DNA from: Pseudomonadota bacterium
Lineage (GTDB): Bacteria; Pseudomonadota; Alphaproteobacteria; Acetobacterales; Acetobacteraceae
DNA length: 64,000 nucleotides
Direction of reading: 5' to 3'
Assembly (NCBI GenBank): GCA_021818505.1
Contig: JAKADX010000013.1
Span: 1 to 64,000 of the forward strand
The first letter of the stretch is position 1, and each line of letters opens with the position of its first letter. Both the position numbers and the translations under genes were made by a program. A model generated the notes under the pieces. That model was given only the letters and a program-made list of their open reading frames with translations. It was not told the DNA's origin and made no database searches. This document shows positions 36,295-45,607 of the stretch, one piece after another.

Positions 36295-37236
36295 ATGTCC
36301 CGCACCCTGATCGTCGCCGCCGCGCAGACCGGCCCGATCGCGCGCAGCGAATCGCGCGCCGCCGTCGTCCGCCGCCTGCTCGCCCTGCTGGAGGAAGCGC
36401 ATGGGCGCGGTGCCCGGCTGGTGGTGTTCCCCGAACTGGCGCTGACCACCTTCTTTCCGCGCTGGTGGATGGACGACCCGGCGGAGATTGATGCCTGGTT
36501 CGAGACCGAAATGCCGGGGCCGGAGACGCGCCCGCTGTTCGAGGCGGCGGCGCGGCTCGGCGTCGGATTCTATCTCGGCTATGCCGAACGCGTGACGGAG
36601 GGCGGGCGTATCCGCCACTTCAACACCGCGATCCTGGTGGACCGGCAGGGCCGCATCGCCGGCCGCTACCGCAAGGTGCATCTGCCCGGCCACAGCGAAT
36701 ACCTGCCGAACCGCCCCTATCAGCACCTGGAGAAGAAGTATTTCGAGCCGGGCGATCTCGGCTTCCCGGTCTGGCGAGTGATGGACGCCAATATCGGCAT
36801 GTGCATCTGCAACGACCGCCGCTGGCCGGAGACCTATCGCGTCATGGGGTTGCAGGACGTGGAGCTGGTGCTGGTTGGCTACAACACGCCGATCCCCTCG
36901 GTGATGACGCCGCAGTACGACCACCTCGCGGCGTTCCACAACCACCTGTCATTGCAGGCCGGCGCCTATCAGAACGCCTGCTTCGTCGTCGGCACCGCGA
37001 AGGCGGGGAAGGAGGAAGGCTCCGACCTGCTCGGCGGCTCCTGCATCGTCGCACCGTCCGGGGAGATCATCGCCCAGGCGAGCACGGAGGACGATGAGGT
37101 CATCACCGCCGTCTGCCGCCTCGATCTTTGCCGGATCAACAAGGGCAGCACGTTCAACTTCGCCGCGCATCGGCGCATCGAGCACTACCGGCTGATCACC
37201 GAGCGCACCGGCGCCGAGCCGCCGCCTGCCGGCTGA
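36295..37236 (+). CDS. N-carbamoyl-D-amino-acid amidohydrolase (D-carbamoylase)
   Basis: 313 residues of the nitrilase/carbon-nitrogen hydrolase superfamily. The catalytic triad falls at Glu47 (FPELAL), Lys127 (YRKVHLPG) and Cys172 (CICNDRRWPE), the same numbers as in the well-studied Agrobacterium D-carbamoylase. RWWMDDPAEIDAWFE and HNHLSLQAGAYQNA also match that family. It hydrolyses N-carbamoyl-D-amino acids to D-amino acid, CO2 and ammonia. The ATG at 36295 follows GAGGAG by five bases, so it is preferred to the earlier frame opening. No hydantoinase gene is beside it, so the natural substrate source is unclear. Confidence 0.9.
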   Translation: MSRTLIVAAAQTGPIARSESRAAVVRRLLALLEEAHGRGARLVVFPELALTTFFPRWWMDDPAEIDAWFETEMPGPETRPLFEAAARLGVGFYLGYAERVTEGGRIRHFNTAILVDRQGRIAGRYRKVHLPGHSEYLPNRPYQHLEKKYFEPGDLGFPVWRVMDANIGMCICNDRRWPETYRVMGLQDVELVLVGYNTPIPSVMTPQYDHLAAFHNHLSLQAGAYQNACFVVGTAKAGKEEGSDLLGGSCIVAPSGEIIAQASTEDDEVITAVCRLDLCRINKGSTFNFAAHRRIEHYRLITERTGAEPPPAG

Positions 37237-37254
37237 CCGTCCTGGCCGCGCCGC

Positions 37255-39399
37255 TCAGGCGGCGCGCGCCAGCACCGGGTCGAAGCTCCAGTAGCGGGCG
37301 CCCGCCGCCATCACGCGCACGGTCAGCACCGACCGATGCGGCCGGCCGCTCAGGGCCAGAACCGCGGTGCCGTTGGTCCAGCGCCATTGGACGCCTGCAT
37401 CGGCCGCATACCAGCCGCGCGTGAATGCGTTTTCCTCCAGCCGGGCCCCGTCGCGCTCGACCTCCAGCGCCACGCCGAGCCGCCGTCCGTCCGGCGTCGC
37501 CGGATCGAGGAAGGCGGGGACGAAGCTGCGGCTGCGCAGACGCAGCTCGCAGCCGCCCGGCGGCAGCACGATGCGCATGATGTCGCGCCCGAAACCGGCG
37601 ACCTCGATGCCGCGGCGGTCGGATTCGACGGTCAGCCCCGGGTCGGTGACCAACCGCCAGCCGGCTGCTTCCGCGCGGGCCCGCAGCGCCGCCCGCGCCG
37701 CGTCCACCTCCGGCCCACGCAGCACCAGCGGCGCGCAGCCACGCTCGGCAAAGGCGCGCAGCGCCGCCGCCTCGGCGTCGCCGACGACCTGCCGCAGCCC
37801 GCTGCCGTCCAACTGGCCGCGATTGCCCGTGTCGAGGTAGCTTTCCGCGGCCAGCCCTTCGGCCAGCAACAGGTCGTGGCGGTCGAGTTCGACATGCAGG
37901 TAGGTGACCGTGCCGCGGGCCGGTTCCTGCCGGATGGTGCAGTCGTTGAGCAGCCGACGGGCCGGCACCAGCACATCGCCGACCGCGATCGCATGGTCGC
38001 CGGAGACGAGCAGGTCGCGCCGCGGCAGGCCGGGTCCGAAGGCTCCGGCGGCGATGCGCACCGGCGCCAGATGCGGCTGCGCCTGCACGTCGTGCGTCGC
38101 CCGTCCGATCCAGCGCACCGGGGCGATGCGTCCGGCGGCGGTGCGCACGCGGTCGCCGGGCCGCAGCGTCTCCACCGGTGCCTCGCCGCGCTCGGTCGCG
38201 ATGCGGGTGCCGGCGGCGTAGCAGGCGGTTTCCACGATCAGCGTGCCGGGCGTGGCGCCCTGGCCGTCGGAGGTGACGCTGAAGCGCGCGGGCGACAGCC
38301 CCGCGCCGACATTGAGCATCTGTCCGCCGAACGACAGATCGCTGCCGCTGTAGCTGACGGTTTCGCCGGGGGTGAACGCGACGCCGCGCAGATCAAGGGT
38401 GCCGCCGGACATGCTGATCGACCCGGTGGGCGCGGCACCGGTCAGCACAACCATCTTCGCGTTCGGGTCGATGGTGATGTTGCCGGCGAAGCCGTCGGCG
38501 GTGCCGACCTGCATCGTGTAGCCGCCGCCCACTTTCACGCTGCCGGTCCCGCTCAGGGCGCCGGTGATGACCGGCCCGGTGCCGACCGCGATGGGCGAGC
38601 CGGTCGGGTTGATCTGGGCCGTGATGGCGCCGTCATCGACCACGTTGCCCTGGACCTGCCCCCATTCCAGGGATGCCGAGCCGCCGCCGCCGATCACCAG
38701 CGCGCCGGCCACCGACCCTGCGCCGCCGATGGCCACGGAACTCAGGCTGTCGATCTTCAGCACCGATTGATCGACGAGGCTGAGCGCGCCCGCCGTGATC
38801 TCGCCGCCGCCGGCGGCGGTCAGCGCGCCGATGCCGACGGCCTGCGGGTCCTTGGCGGAGCCGTCATAGCCGATGTTGAGCTGGGTGGCGGCATGCAACT
38901 GGCTGCCGGCCTCGACCGTCACGGCGGTGGTGAAGTACTGGCCGACCCAGAACGTGTTGGCGTTCCAGACGCCGCCGTTCTCCAGGGTGGCGCTTGCCTT
39001 GTCGAGATCGGCATAGCTGCCGGTCGTGATCGTGGCGCCGTTGACCAGGAAGCTGGAACCCACTGCCACCATGGCGCCCGCGCTGAACGACGCGCCGGTG
39101 CCCAGGTCCACGACCGCCCCGTTGAGCGAGCCGTACCCCAGCGAGGCCATGCCGGTGACGTTCAGCGCGCCGCCGAGCGACAGCGTGCCCTGCGCGCCCA
39201 TGATCAGGGTCAGGTTGTTGGCCGCCTGTGCGCCCTGCACGGTGACCGTCCACGGCACGGTGGGGGCGGAGGCGTTGCTGCCGATCAGGACATTGTTCCC
39301 GGCCCCCGGCACCGAGGCGGTGCTCCACGCGGCCGCATCCGTCCAACTGCCGCTCGACCCGACATTGATCCAGTTCGCCGCCGATACCGATGAGCTCAT
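37255..39399 (-). CDS. Hint-domain protein with beta-rich N-terminus
   Basis: 714 residues. The N-terminus WINVGSSGSWTDAAAWSTASVPGAGNNVLIG parallels the start of the 6.8-kb Hint protein. A Gly/Ala/Thr-rich beta-helix-like region runs to about 385. The Hint_2 domain begins at about 391 (ETACYAAGTRI), with VETLRPGDRVR, VRWIGRATHD and the block histidine in VSGDHAI, ending near 535 (ESYLDTGNRGQL). A conserved C-terminal domain (about 555-714) follows, starting CAPLVLRGPEVDAAR and ending WRWTNGTAVLAL, shared with the other large Hint protein. No standard signal peptide is seen. It ends cleanly (PVLARAA) 18 bases from the convergent carbamoylase. Function unknown; self-processing is possible but unproven. 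Confidence 0.85.
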   Translation of the reverse strand: MSSSVSAANWINVGSSGSWTDAAAWSTASVPGAGNNVLIGSNASAPTVPWTVTVQGAQAANNLTLIMGAQGTLSLGGALNVTGMASLGYGSLNGAVVDLGTGASFSAGAMVAVGSSFLVNGATITTGSYADLDKASATLENGGVWNANTFWVGQYFTTAVTVEAGSQLHAATQLNIGYDGSAKDPQAVGIGALTAAGGGEITAGALSLVDQSVLKIDSLSSVAIGGAGSVAGALVIGGGGSASLEWGQVQGNVVDDGAITAQINPTGSPIAVGTGPVITGALSGTGSVKVGGGYTMQVGTADGFAGNITIDPNAKMVVLTGAAPTGSISMSGGTLDLRGVAFTPGETVSYSGSDLSFGGQMLNVGAGLSPARFSVTSDGQGATPGTLIVETACYAAGTRIATERGEAPVETLRPGDRVRTAAGRIAPVRWIGRATHDVQAQPHLAPVRIAAGAFGPGLPRRDLLVSGDHAIAVGDVLVPARRLLNDCTIRQEPARGTVTYLHVELDRHDLLLAEGLAAESYLDTGNRGQLDGSGLRQVVGDAEAAALRAFAERGCAPLVLRGPEVDAARAALRARAEAAGWRLVTDPGLTVESDRRGIEVAGFGRDIMRIVLPPGGCELRLRSRSFVPAFLDPATPDGRRLGVALEVERDGARLEENAFTRGWYAADAGVQWRWTNGTAVLALSGRPHRSVLTVRVMAAGARYWSFDPVLARAA

Positions 39400-39712
39400 C
39401 TCGCCCTGCGCTCCCGCCGTGTCGTTCGTGCCCGTAACGTAGCGGTTGCAACGCCGAAATTCGGTAAAACCGCCGCGATCTTACGTGCGCGTGATTACGC
39501 TGAACGTACTGTTATCTGTGCTCAATCCGTCGCGAGTTGGGATTGCGGCATTCTATTGATAGTTGATTTCACGTTGTCGGGAGCATCCGGTCGTAATGCT
39601 TGCGCTGTGGCCCCGGCGCTGCCGGAGCCGGCCACCGCCGCCGGATGACATCGCCGAGGCGCTGCGCTAATGCCTGCCACTCCGATCATTAACGCCAGGA
39701 CTCCCGCGCCTC
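39400..39712. other. Intergenic region between the Hint gene and alaS
   Basis: 313 bases separating divergent genes. The middle (about 39475-39600) is clearly less GC-rich than the surroundings and should hold both promoters. No confident -35/-10 pair, no T-box, riboswitch, tRNA or small coding frame could be recognised. Confidence 0.6.
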
Positions 39713-42349
39713 ATGGCCAGCAGCAACGACATCCGTGCAACCTTCCTGGACTACTTCGCGCGCCATGGCCATGCCGTGGTGCCGAGCAGTCCACTGGTTC
39801 CACGTAACGACCCGACGCTGCTGTTCACCAACAGCGGCATGGTACAGTTCAAGAATGTATTCACCGGGCAGGAGAAGCGCCCGTATTCTCGCGCCACCAC
39901 GGCTCAGAAATGCGTGCGTGCCGGCGGCAAGCACAACGACCTCGATAATGTCGGTTACACGGCGCGGCATCACACGTTTTTCGAGATGCTGGGCAATTTT
40001 TCCTTTGGTGATTACTTTAAGGATGTTGCCATCGAACATGCCTGGCGGCTGGTGACCCGCGACTTCGGCCTGCCGGCCGACCGGCTGCTGGTCACGGTCT
40101 ATTCGGAGGACGAGCAGGCCGCCGCGCTCTGGCACCGCATCGCCGGACTGCCCGAGCAGCGCATCATCCGCATCGCGACCGCCGACAATTTCTGGCGCAT
40201 GGGCGACACCGGCCCGTGCGGCCCGTGCAGCGAAATCTTCTACGACCACGGACCGGAGGTGGCGGGCGGCCCGCCCGGCAGCGAGGACGCCGAGGGCGAC
40301 CGCTTCATCGAAATCTGGAACCTCGTGTTCATGCAGTTCGAGGAGGGGCCGCCGGGCACGCGCGTGCCGCTGCCGCGCCCCTCGATCGACACCGGCATGG
40401 GGCTGGAGCGGTTCGCCGCCATCCTGCAGGGCAAGCACGACAACTACGACACCGACACGCTGCGCGCGCTGATCCTGGCCAGCGCCGAGGCCACCGGCAC
40501 CGACCCGGACGGGTCGTTCAAGGTCAGCCATCGCGTCATCGCCGACCATCTGCGCTCGACCAGCTTCCTGATCGCCGATGGCGTGCTGCCGTCCAACGAG
40601 GGCCGCGGCTACGTGCTGCGCCGGATCATGCGCCGCGCCATGCGTCACGCGCACATGATGGGCGCGCGCGAGCCGGTGATGTGGCGGCTGGTGCCGGCGC
40701 TGGTGCGCCAGATGGGTGCGGCCTATCCCGAACTGCCGCGCGCCGAGGCGCTGATCGCCGAGACGCTGCGGCTGGAGGAGACGCGCTTCAAGGCGATGCT
40801 GGAACGCGGCCTGCACCTGCTGGCCGAGGAGACGCGCCGGCTTGGCGCGGGCGCGCCGCTGCCCGGCGAGGTGGCGTTCCGCCTGTACGACACCTACGGC
40901 TTCCCGCTCGACCTGACGCAGGATGCGCTGCGCGAGCAGGGGCGCGCGGTCGATGTCGCCGGGTTTGAGACCGCGATGGCCGAGCAGCGCCGGCGTGCCC
41001 GCGCCGCCTGGGCCGGATCGGGCGAGGCGGCGACCGAGCGGGTGTGGTTCGAGCTGCGCGAGAAGCTCGGCGGGACGGAATTCCTCGGCTACAGCACCGA
41101 GACGGCGGAGGCGGTGATCACCGCGCTGGTGGTGGCCGGCCAGCCGGTCGATCGCGCCCCGGCGGGCGCCGAGGTCGCCGTGGTGCTCAACCAGACGCCG
41201 TTCTACGGCGAAAGCGGCGGGCAGGTCGGCGATCAGGGCACCATCACCGCACCCGGCCTGCGCATCGCGATCACCGACACGCAGAAGAAGCTGGGCGACG
41301 TGTTCGTCCATCTCGGCGTGGTGACCGAGGGCGAGGCCGAGGTCGGCGGCGCGGTCCTGGCCGATGTCGATCACGCGCGCCGCGGCGCCATCCGCGCGCA
41401 CCATTCGGCGACCCACCTGCTGCACGAGGCGCTGCGCCGCCGGCTGGGCGAGCACGTCACGCAGAAGGGCAGCCTCAACGCCCCCGACCGCCTGCGTTTC
41501 GACATCAGCCACCCCAGCCCGATCGGCCGCGACGACCTCGCCTGGGTCGAGCGCGAGGTGAACGCGCGCGTCCGCGAGAACGCCGAGGTGACGACGCGGC
41601 TGATGACGCCCGACGCGGCGGTGGCCGAGGGGGCGATGGCGCTGTTCGGCGAGAAATACGGCGATGAGGTGCGGGTGGTGTCGATGGGCGCGGGCGGCGG
41701 CAACCGCCCGGCCTATTCCATCGAACTGTGCGGCGGGACGCATGTGCGCCGCACCGGCGATATCGGCTTCTTCCACATCCTCTCCGAATCCGCCGTCGCC
41801 GCCGGCGTGCGGCGCATCGAGGCCGTCACCGGCGCCGCCGCCGAGGCGGCGGTGAGCGAGGTCGGGCAGCGTCTCGCCGAGGCGGCCGCCGCGCTGCGTG
41901 CCTCGCCCGCCGAAGTGCCCGAGCGGATCGCGGCCCTGCTGGAGGAGCGGCGGCGGCTGGAGCGGCAGGTCTCGGACCTGCAACGCAAGCTCGCGACAGG
42001 CGAGGCCGGCGGCGGTGTGGAGGAGGTGGGCGGGGTGAAGCTCGCCGCGCGCAATCTCGGCGAGGTGCCGCCGCGTGACCTCAAGGGGCTGGCCGAGACC
42101 ATCGGCAAGCAGATCGGCGGCGGCGTGGTCGCGCTGGTGTCCACAGCCGAGGGCAAGGCGAGCATCGTGGTCGGCGTGGCCCCGGAACTGGCCGACCGCT
42201 TCAACGCGGTGAACCTGGTGCGCGCGGCGGCGGCCGCGGTCGGCGGCAAGGGCGGCGGCGGTCGGCCCGATCTGGCGCAGGCCGGCGGCCCGGACGGCGC
42301 TGCCGCCGACGCCGCGCTGGCAGCCGTGCGGGCGGCGCTCGTCGGATAG
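39713..42349 (+). CDS. alaS: Alanyl-tRNA synthetase
   Basis: 878 residues, standard length. The class II core opens with the usual [14 protein letters not shown], then [17 protein letters not shown] and [20 protein letters not shown] (motif 2 region), and motif 3 GMGLERF. The editing domain holds the zinc/catalytic His pair in [12 protein letters not shown] and the Cys/His of [15 protein letters not shown]-Ala domain with Gly-rich linker ends at about 878. It charges tRNA-Ala and clears Ser/Gly mischarged tRNA. Stand-alone gene. The earliest good ATG is 39713 ([11 protein letters not shown]). Confidence 0.99.
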   Translation: MASSNDIRATFLDYFARHGHAVVPSSPLVPRNDPTLLFTNSGMVQFKNVFTGQEKRPYSRATTAQKCVRAGGKHNDLDNVGYTARHHTFFEMLGNFSFGDYFKDVAIEHAWRLVTRDFGLPADRLLVTVYSEDEQAAALWHRIAGLPEQRIIRIATADNFWRMGDTGPCGPCSEIFYDHGPEVAGGPPGSEDAEGDRFIEIWNLVFMQFEEGPPGTRVPLPRPSIDTGMGLERFAAILQGKHDNYDTDTLRALILASAEATGTDPDGSFKVSHRVIADHLRSTSFLIADGVLPSNEGRGYVLRRIMRRAMRHAHMMGAREPVMWRLVPALVRQMGAAYPELPRAEALIAETLRLEETRFKAMLERGLHLLAEETRRLGAGAPLPGEVAFRLYDTYGFPLDLTQDALREQGRAVDVAGFETAMAEQRRRARAAWAGSGEAATERVWFELREKLGGTEFLGYSTETAEAVITALVVAGQPVDRAPAGAEVAVVLNQTPFYGESGGQVGDQGTITAPGLRIAITDTQKKLGDVFVHLGVVTEGEAEVGGAVLADVDHARRGAIRAHHSATHLLHEALRRRLGEHVTQKGSLNAPDRLRFDISHPSPIGRDDLAWVEREVNARVRENAEVTTRLMTPDAAVAEGAMALFGEKYGDEVRVVSMGAGGGNRPAYSIELCGGTHVRRTGDIGFFHILSESAVAAGVRRIEAVTGAAAEAAVSEVGQRLAEAAAALRASPAEVPERIAALLEERRRLERQVSDLQRKLATGEAGGGVEEVGGVKLAARNLGEVPPRDLKGLAETIGKQIGGGVVALVSTAEGKASIVVGVAPELADRFNAVNLVRAAAAAVGGKGGGGRPDLAQAGGPDGAAADAALAAVRAALVG

Positions 42350-42550
42350 ACGGCGTTGCCCGGCAGCGGGGTCATGTGTTATTTTTGCTCACCAAATCGC
42401 GGCGCCATCCCGGCCTGACCCTCCGCCGGGCTGCCGCCCATTGACGGACCGACCTCGTGTCGTTCGGGGGCCCGACGCGAGGACGGGGACGGCTGTACAT
42501 TTTGCGCCATGCGCGCGGTACGGGGCGGCCGGCGGCGCCGCCGGGTGTTC

Positions 42551-42584
42551 GTCATACACCCCCCGGTTTACCGGGGGGTATGAC
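42551..42584. repeat. Strong GC hairpin between convergent alaS and rnhB
   Basis: Near-perfect inverted repeat: GTCATA, two-base bulge, CCCCCCGG, loop TTTA, CCGGGGGG, TATGAC. Fourteen paired bases around a four-base loop. There is no T-run on either side, so it is not a canonical terminator, though its place between converging genes suggests bidirectional transcript blocking or 3'-end protection. Confidence 0.8.
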
Positions 42585-42723
42585 GCAGCCGGTGCGACCC
42601 GGCGCCCCGTGGGCCGGCGGCGCACGCGCCGCGCTCCCCCGCACACTCTCAAGAACCCACTCCGTCCGCGCACCGCGACCGGCCGCGTCGTGCCGCGTCA
42701 ATCGCCGGTGCGGCGGCGGCAAT

Positions 42724-42767
42724 CGACGCGGCAAACGACGCGGAAACGACGCGGCAAATGACGCAGC
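42724..42767. repeat. Short tandem repeat, 11-12 bp units
   Basis: Three consecutive units CGACGCGGCAAA, CGACGCGGAAA, CGACGCGGCAAA followed by a degenerate TGACGCAGC. It lies just beyond the 3' end of rnhB. Single GACGC/GCGTC words continue on both sides. Confidence 0.75.
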
Positions 42768-42775
42768 GCCGCGCG

Positions 42776-43402
42776 TCAGTCGCGGAGCGGCAGCGCCAAT
42801 TGACGCACCGTGCCGAACCCGGCGCGGTGGTGGTGCGTCGGACCAAGCCGCATCAGCGCCGCACGGTGCGCGGCGGTGGCGTAGCCGGCGTTGCTTTCCC
42901 AGCCATAGCCGGGCCAGCGCGCGGCAAGCCGCGTCATGACGCGGTCGCGCAGCACCTTCGCCACGATCGACGCGGCGGCGATCGAGAGGCAGAGCGCATC
43001 GCCATCGACCACGCAGCGCACCGCGCAGCCGAGCGGCGGGGGCTGGTTGCCGTCCACCAGCGCGAGGTCGGGCGGGGCGGGCAGGCGCGCGACCGCGCGG
43101 CACATGGCGCGCAGGGCGGCGTGCAGGATGTTCAGCCGCGCGATCTCGGCAACCGACGCGGCGGCCACGCCGATCTCCGCCGCCCCGGCGCGGCGTGCGT
43201 CAATCAGCGCGTCAAACGCCGCCTGCCGCGCGGCCGGATCGAGCTTCTTGGAATCGTCGATCAGCCCGCGCAGCCCGCGCGGCAACCGGCGCGGCAGCAC
43301 CACGGCGGCGGCGAGCACCGGCCCGGCGAGCGGCCCCCGCCCCGCCTCGTCCACCCCCGCCACCCGGCCACCGTGCTCCGCTTCCAGCCGGAAATGCGGC
43401 AT
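42776..43402 (-). CDS. rnhB: Ribonuclease HII
   Basis: 208 residues. It removes RNA from RNA-DNA hybrids, including single misincorporated ribonucleotides. The acidic active site is present: Asp-Glu in [16 protein letters not shown], Asp in ALVDGNQPP and Asp in [18 protein letters not shown] is the family helix. The C-terminal [10 protein letters not shown] and [13 protein letters not shown] match the GxGxxxxxxx(T/H)xxH-type tail. The normal start is at 43402. It is seven bases downstream of the Uma2-family gene on the same strand; in many alphaproteobacteria rnhB sits beside a CcrM-type methylase, which is not found here. Confidence 0.96.
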   Translation of the reverse strand: MPHFRLEAEHGGRVAGVDEAGRGPLAGPVLAAAVVLPRRLPRGLRGLIDDSKKLDPAARQAAFDALIDARRAGAAEIGVAAASVAEIARLNILHAALRAMCRAVARLPAPPDLALVDGNQPPPLGCAVRCVVDGDALCLSIAAASIVAKVLRDRVMTRLAARWPGYGWESNAGYATAAHRAALMRLGPTHHHRAGFGTVRQLALPLRD

Positions 43403-43409
43403 CGGCGCG

Positions 43410-43994
43410 TCAGGTCAGGCCGGCGCCGCGATAGGCCGCGCGCAGCGGCGCGGCAAACCCGATGCTGTCCAGCCGCAGCGTGTCGTCCGGCCCGAGCAGC
43501 TCCGGGTCGTCCGGCCACGACCCGTCCGGCCGCCGTCGCAGCACCTCGGCGGCGATGCGCAGGCTGTCGAGGATGACGATCTCGGCGACCGAGGGGATGG
43601 TCGCGAAGGCCCAGACATTCGCCCGCGTCTCGCTCTCGTTCGAGGGCGAGAGGATTTCGATCAGCACCACAGGGTTGGCCAGGTCATGCCGCCCCGTCGC
43701 CGGGTCGCAGGTCACGCCGAGATCGGGGCAGAGCATGTTGTGCGCCGATCGCAGATGCGGGATCACGCCGGGGTTGGCCACGATGCGGCAGGCGCTCTCC
43801 CGCGCATCGAAATGATTCGTCAGCAACTGCGTCAACCGTGCCTGGATCGCGCCGTGCCGGTCAGAGGCGGGCGCCATCATCTCCGGCTCGCCGTCACGCA
43901 GCACCCAGCGTTCGACGGTGCCGTCGCCAGGGTTCCAGGCGCGGAACTCCGCGACGGTCATGTGCCGGCGGGGCATGCGGGCGGTGGCGCTCAT
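43410..43994 (-). CDS. Uma2-family (DUF820) PD-(D/E)XK nuclease-like protein
   Basis: 194 residues from the ATG at 43994 ([17 protein letters not shown]); in-frame ATGs at 44006 and 43961 are alternatives. The Uma2 fold is recognisable from [25 protein letters not shown], the catalytic-type LCPDLGV, and [18 protein letters not shown] (with Glu then the Ser-X-X-Ser pattern). The usual downstream Lys is not obvious ([13 protein letters not shown]), so catalysis is uncertain. These stand-alone proteins are common in cyanobacteria and alphaproteobacteria, with unknown function. It precedes rnhB by seven bases, likely one transcript. Confidence 0.85.
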   Translation of the reverse strand: MSATARMPRRHMTVAEFRAWNPGDGTVERWVLRDGEPEMMAPASDRHGAIQARLTQLLTNHFDARESACRIVANPGVIPHLRSAHNMLCPDLGVTCDPATGRHDLANPVVLIEILSPSNESETRANVWAFATIPSVAEIVILDSLRIAAEVLRRRPDGSWPDDPELLGPDDTLRLDSIGFAAPLRAAYRGAGLT

Positions 43995-44074
43995 GCCCGC
44001 AAACATAGCGCGCGCCGCGCCGCCTTCACCATCCCCGGGCCGGGGAGTATGCCGGGGGCGAGGGAGGACCGCGC

Positions 44075-45607
44075 ATGACCGACGCCTATCCCGCCGACAC
44101 GATCCCCGACCTGCTCGCCCGCGCCGCACCGGAGGGGCGCGCGATCGGCGCGCCGGGGCGGCCGTGGCTCGCGCATGGCGCGCTTGGCGAACTCGCGCGC
44201 GAAACGGTCGCGGCGCTGAACGCCATGGGCATCGGGCGCAACGACCGGGTGGCGATCGTGCTGCCCAACGGACCCGAGATGGCCGCGTCCTTCGTCGCCA
44301 TCGCCTCCGGCGCCACCACCGCGCCGCTCAATCCGTCCTACAAGGCCGAGGAGTTCGACTTCTACCTCGCCGACCTGCACGCCCGCGCGCTGGTGATCCT
44401 GGAGGGCATGGACAGCCCTGCCCGCGCCGTCGCCGCCGCGCGCGGGGTTCCCGTGCTCGACCTGCGGCCCGGTGAGGCGGCCGGCGCGTTCACGCTGCAT
44501 CCCGCGGTGCCGCTCACCGGCACGCCCGCGCACGCGGGGCCGGCGCAGGCGGACGACGTGGCGCTGGTGCTGCACACCTCGGGCACCACTTCGCGCCCCA
44601 AGATCGTGCCGCTGCGCCACGTCAACGTCACCGCCTCGGCCTTCCACATCGGCCGCACGCTGCGGCTGGCGCCCGACGATCGCTGCCTGAACATCATGCC
44701 GCTGTTCCACATCCACGGGCTGATGGCGGCAACGCTCGCCTCGCTGGGCGCCGGCGCGTCGGTGTGCGCGACGCCCGGGTTCAACGCGTTCCGTTTCTTC
44801 GCGTGGTTCGAGGAGGTGCGGCCGTCCTGGGTGACGGCGGTGCCGACCATGTATCAGGCGCTGCTGCCCTATGCCGAGCGCAACCGGGAGATCATCGCGC
44901 GCGGGCGGCTGCGGCTGCTGCGTTCCTCCTCCGCGTCCCTGCCGCCGCAGGTGATGACGGCGCTGGAGGCGGCGTTCGGCGTGCCGGTCATCGAGAGCTA
45001 CGGCATGACCGAGGCATCGCACCAGATGGCCAGCAATCCGCTGCCGCCGGCGCCGCGTTACGCCGGCTCGGTCGGTCTCGCCGCCGGGCCGGAGGTGGCG
45101 ATCATGAACGACGCCGGCGCGCTGCTGCCGAGCGGCGAACGCGGCGAGGTGGTGATCCGTGGCCGCAACGTCACCGCCGGCTATGAGGCGAACCCGGAGG
45201 CGAACGCAAAGGCGTTCACCAACGGCTGGTTCCGCACCGGCGACGAAGGCTGGCTGGACGCGGCGGGATACCTGCGCCTGTCCGGCCGGCTGAAGGAGAT
45301 CATCAATCGCGGCGGCGAGAAGGTCAGTCCGCTGGAGGTCGATGCGGTGCTGATGGAGCATCCCGCCGTGCAGCAGGTCGTGACCTTCGCGATGCCGCAC
45401 GACAAGCTGGGCGAGGAGGTCGCCGCCGCGGTGGTGCTGCGCGAGGGCACGAGTTGCGACGAGGCCGGGCTGCGCGATTTCGCGGCCGCGCGGCTCGCGG
45501 CCTTCAAGGTGCCGCGCCGCGTGGTGTTCCTGTCGGAAATTCCCAAGGGTGCAACCGGCAAGTTGCAGCGCATCGGGCTGGCGGCGCGGCTGGGCCTGGG
45601 CGGATGA
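44075..45607 (+). CDS. AMP-forming acyl-CoA synthetase (oxalate-CoA ligase/AAE3-like)
   Basis: 510-residue ANL-superfamily ligase. A3-type phosphate loop LHTSGTTSRPKIVPL, A5 ESYGMTEASHQM, A7-A8 WFRTGDEGWLDAAGYLRLSGRLKEIINRGGEKVSP, and the acylation-step lysine in PKGATGKLQR near the C-terminus. The SGTTSRPK loop and overall length resemble plant AAE3/bacterial oxalyl-CoA synthetase, which activate oxalate, but specificity cannot be settled by eye. The start ATG at 44075 is preceded by GAGGGAGGA. It is translationally coupled (ATGA overlap at 45604-45607) to a PanE-family reductase. Confidence 0.87.
   Translation: MTDAYPADTIPDLLARAAPEGRAIGAPGRPWLAHGALGELARETVAALNAMGIGRNDRVAIVLPNGPEMAASFVAIASGATTAPLNPSYKAEEFDFYLADLHARALVILEGMDSPARAVAAARGVPVLDLRPGEAAGAFTLHPAVPLTGTPAHAGPAQADDVALVLHTSGTTSRPKIVPLRHVNVTASAFHIGRTLRLAPDDRCLNIMPLFHIHGLMAATLASLGAGASVCATPGFNAFRFFAWFEEVRPSWVTAVPTMYQALLPYAERNREIIARGRLRLLRSSSASLPPQVMTALEAAFGVPVIESYGMTEASHQMASNPLPPAPRYAGSVGLAAGPEVAIMNDAGALLPSGERGEVVIRGRNVTAGYEANPEANAKAFTNGWFRTGDEGWLDAAGYLRLSGRLKEIINRGGEKVSPLEVDAVLMEHPAVQQVVTFAMPHDKLGEEVAAAVVLREGTSCDEAGLRDFAAARLAAFKVPRRVVFLSEIPKGATGKLQRIGLAARLGLGG

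Larger units (their letters stand above)
42350..42775. other. Intergenic region between alaS and rnhB with hairpin and short repeats
   Basis: 426 bases between convergent genes. It contains a strong hairpin (42551-42584) and an array of short CGACGCGG-type repeats (42724-42767), both listed separately. Open frames here are Arg/Ala/Gly-rich with no domain or start signals; I see no gene. Confidence 0.6.

Noticed and set aside
39400-39712. T-box or other riboswitch upstream of alaS
   Set aside because: No specifier stem, T-box sequence or terminator/antiterminator pair could be found; alphaproteobacteria rarely use T-boxes.
39689-41983. 764-residue open frame antisense to alaS
   Set aside because: His/Arg/Ala/Gln-rich shadow frame typical of high-GC DNA; alaS on the other strand is certain.
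42724-42767. Short repeats as a CRISPR array
   Set aside because: Units are only 11-12 bp with no spacers and no cas genes nearby.
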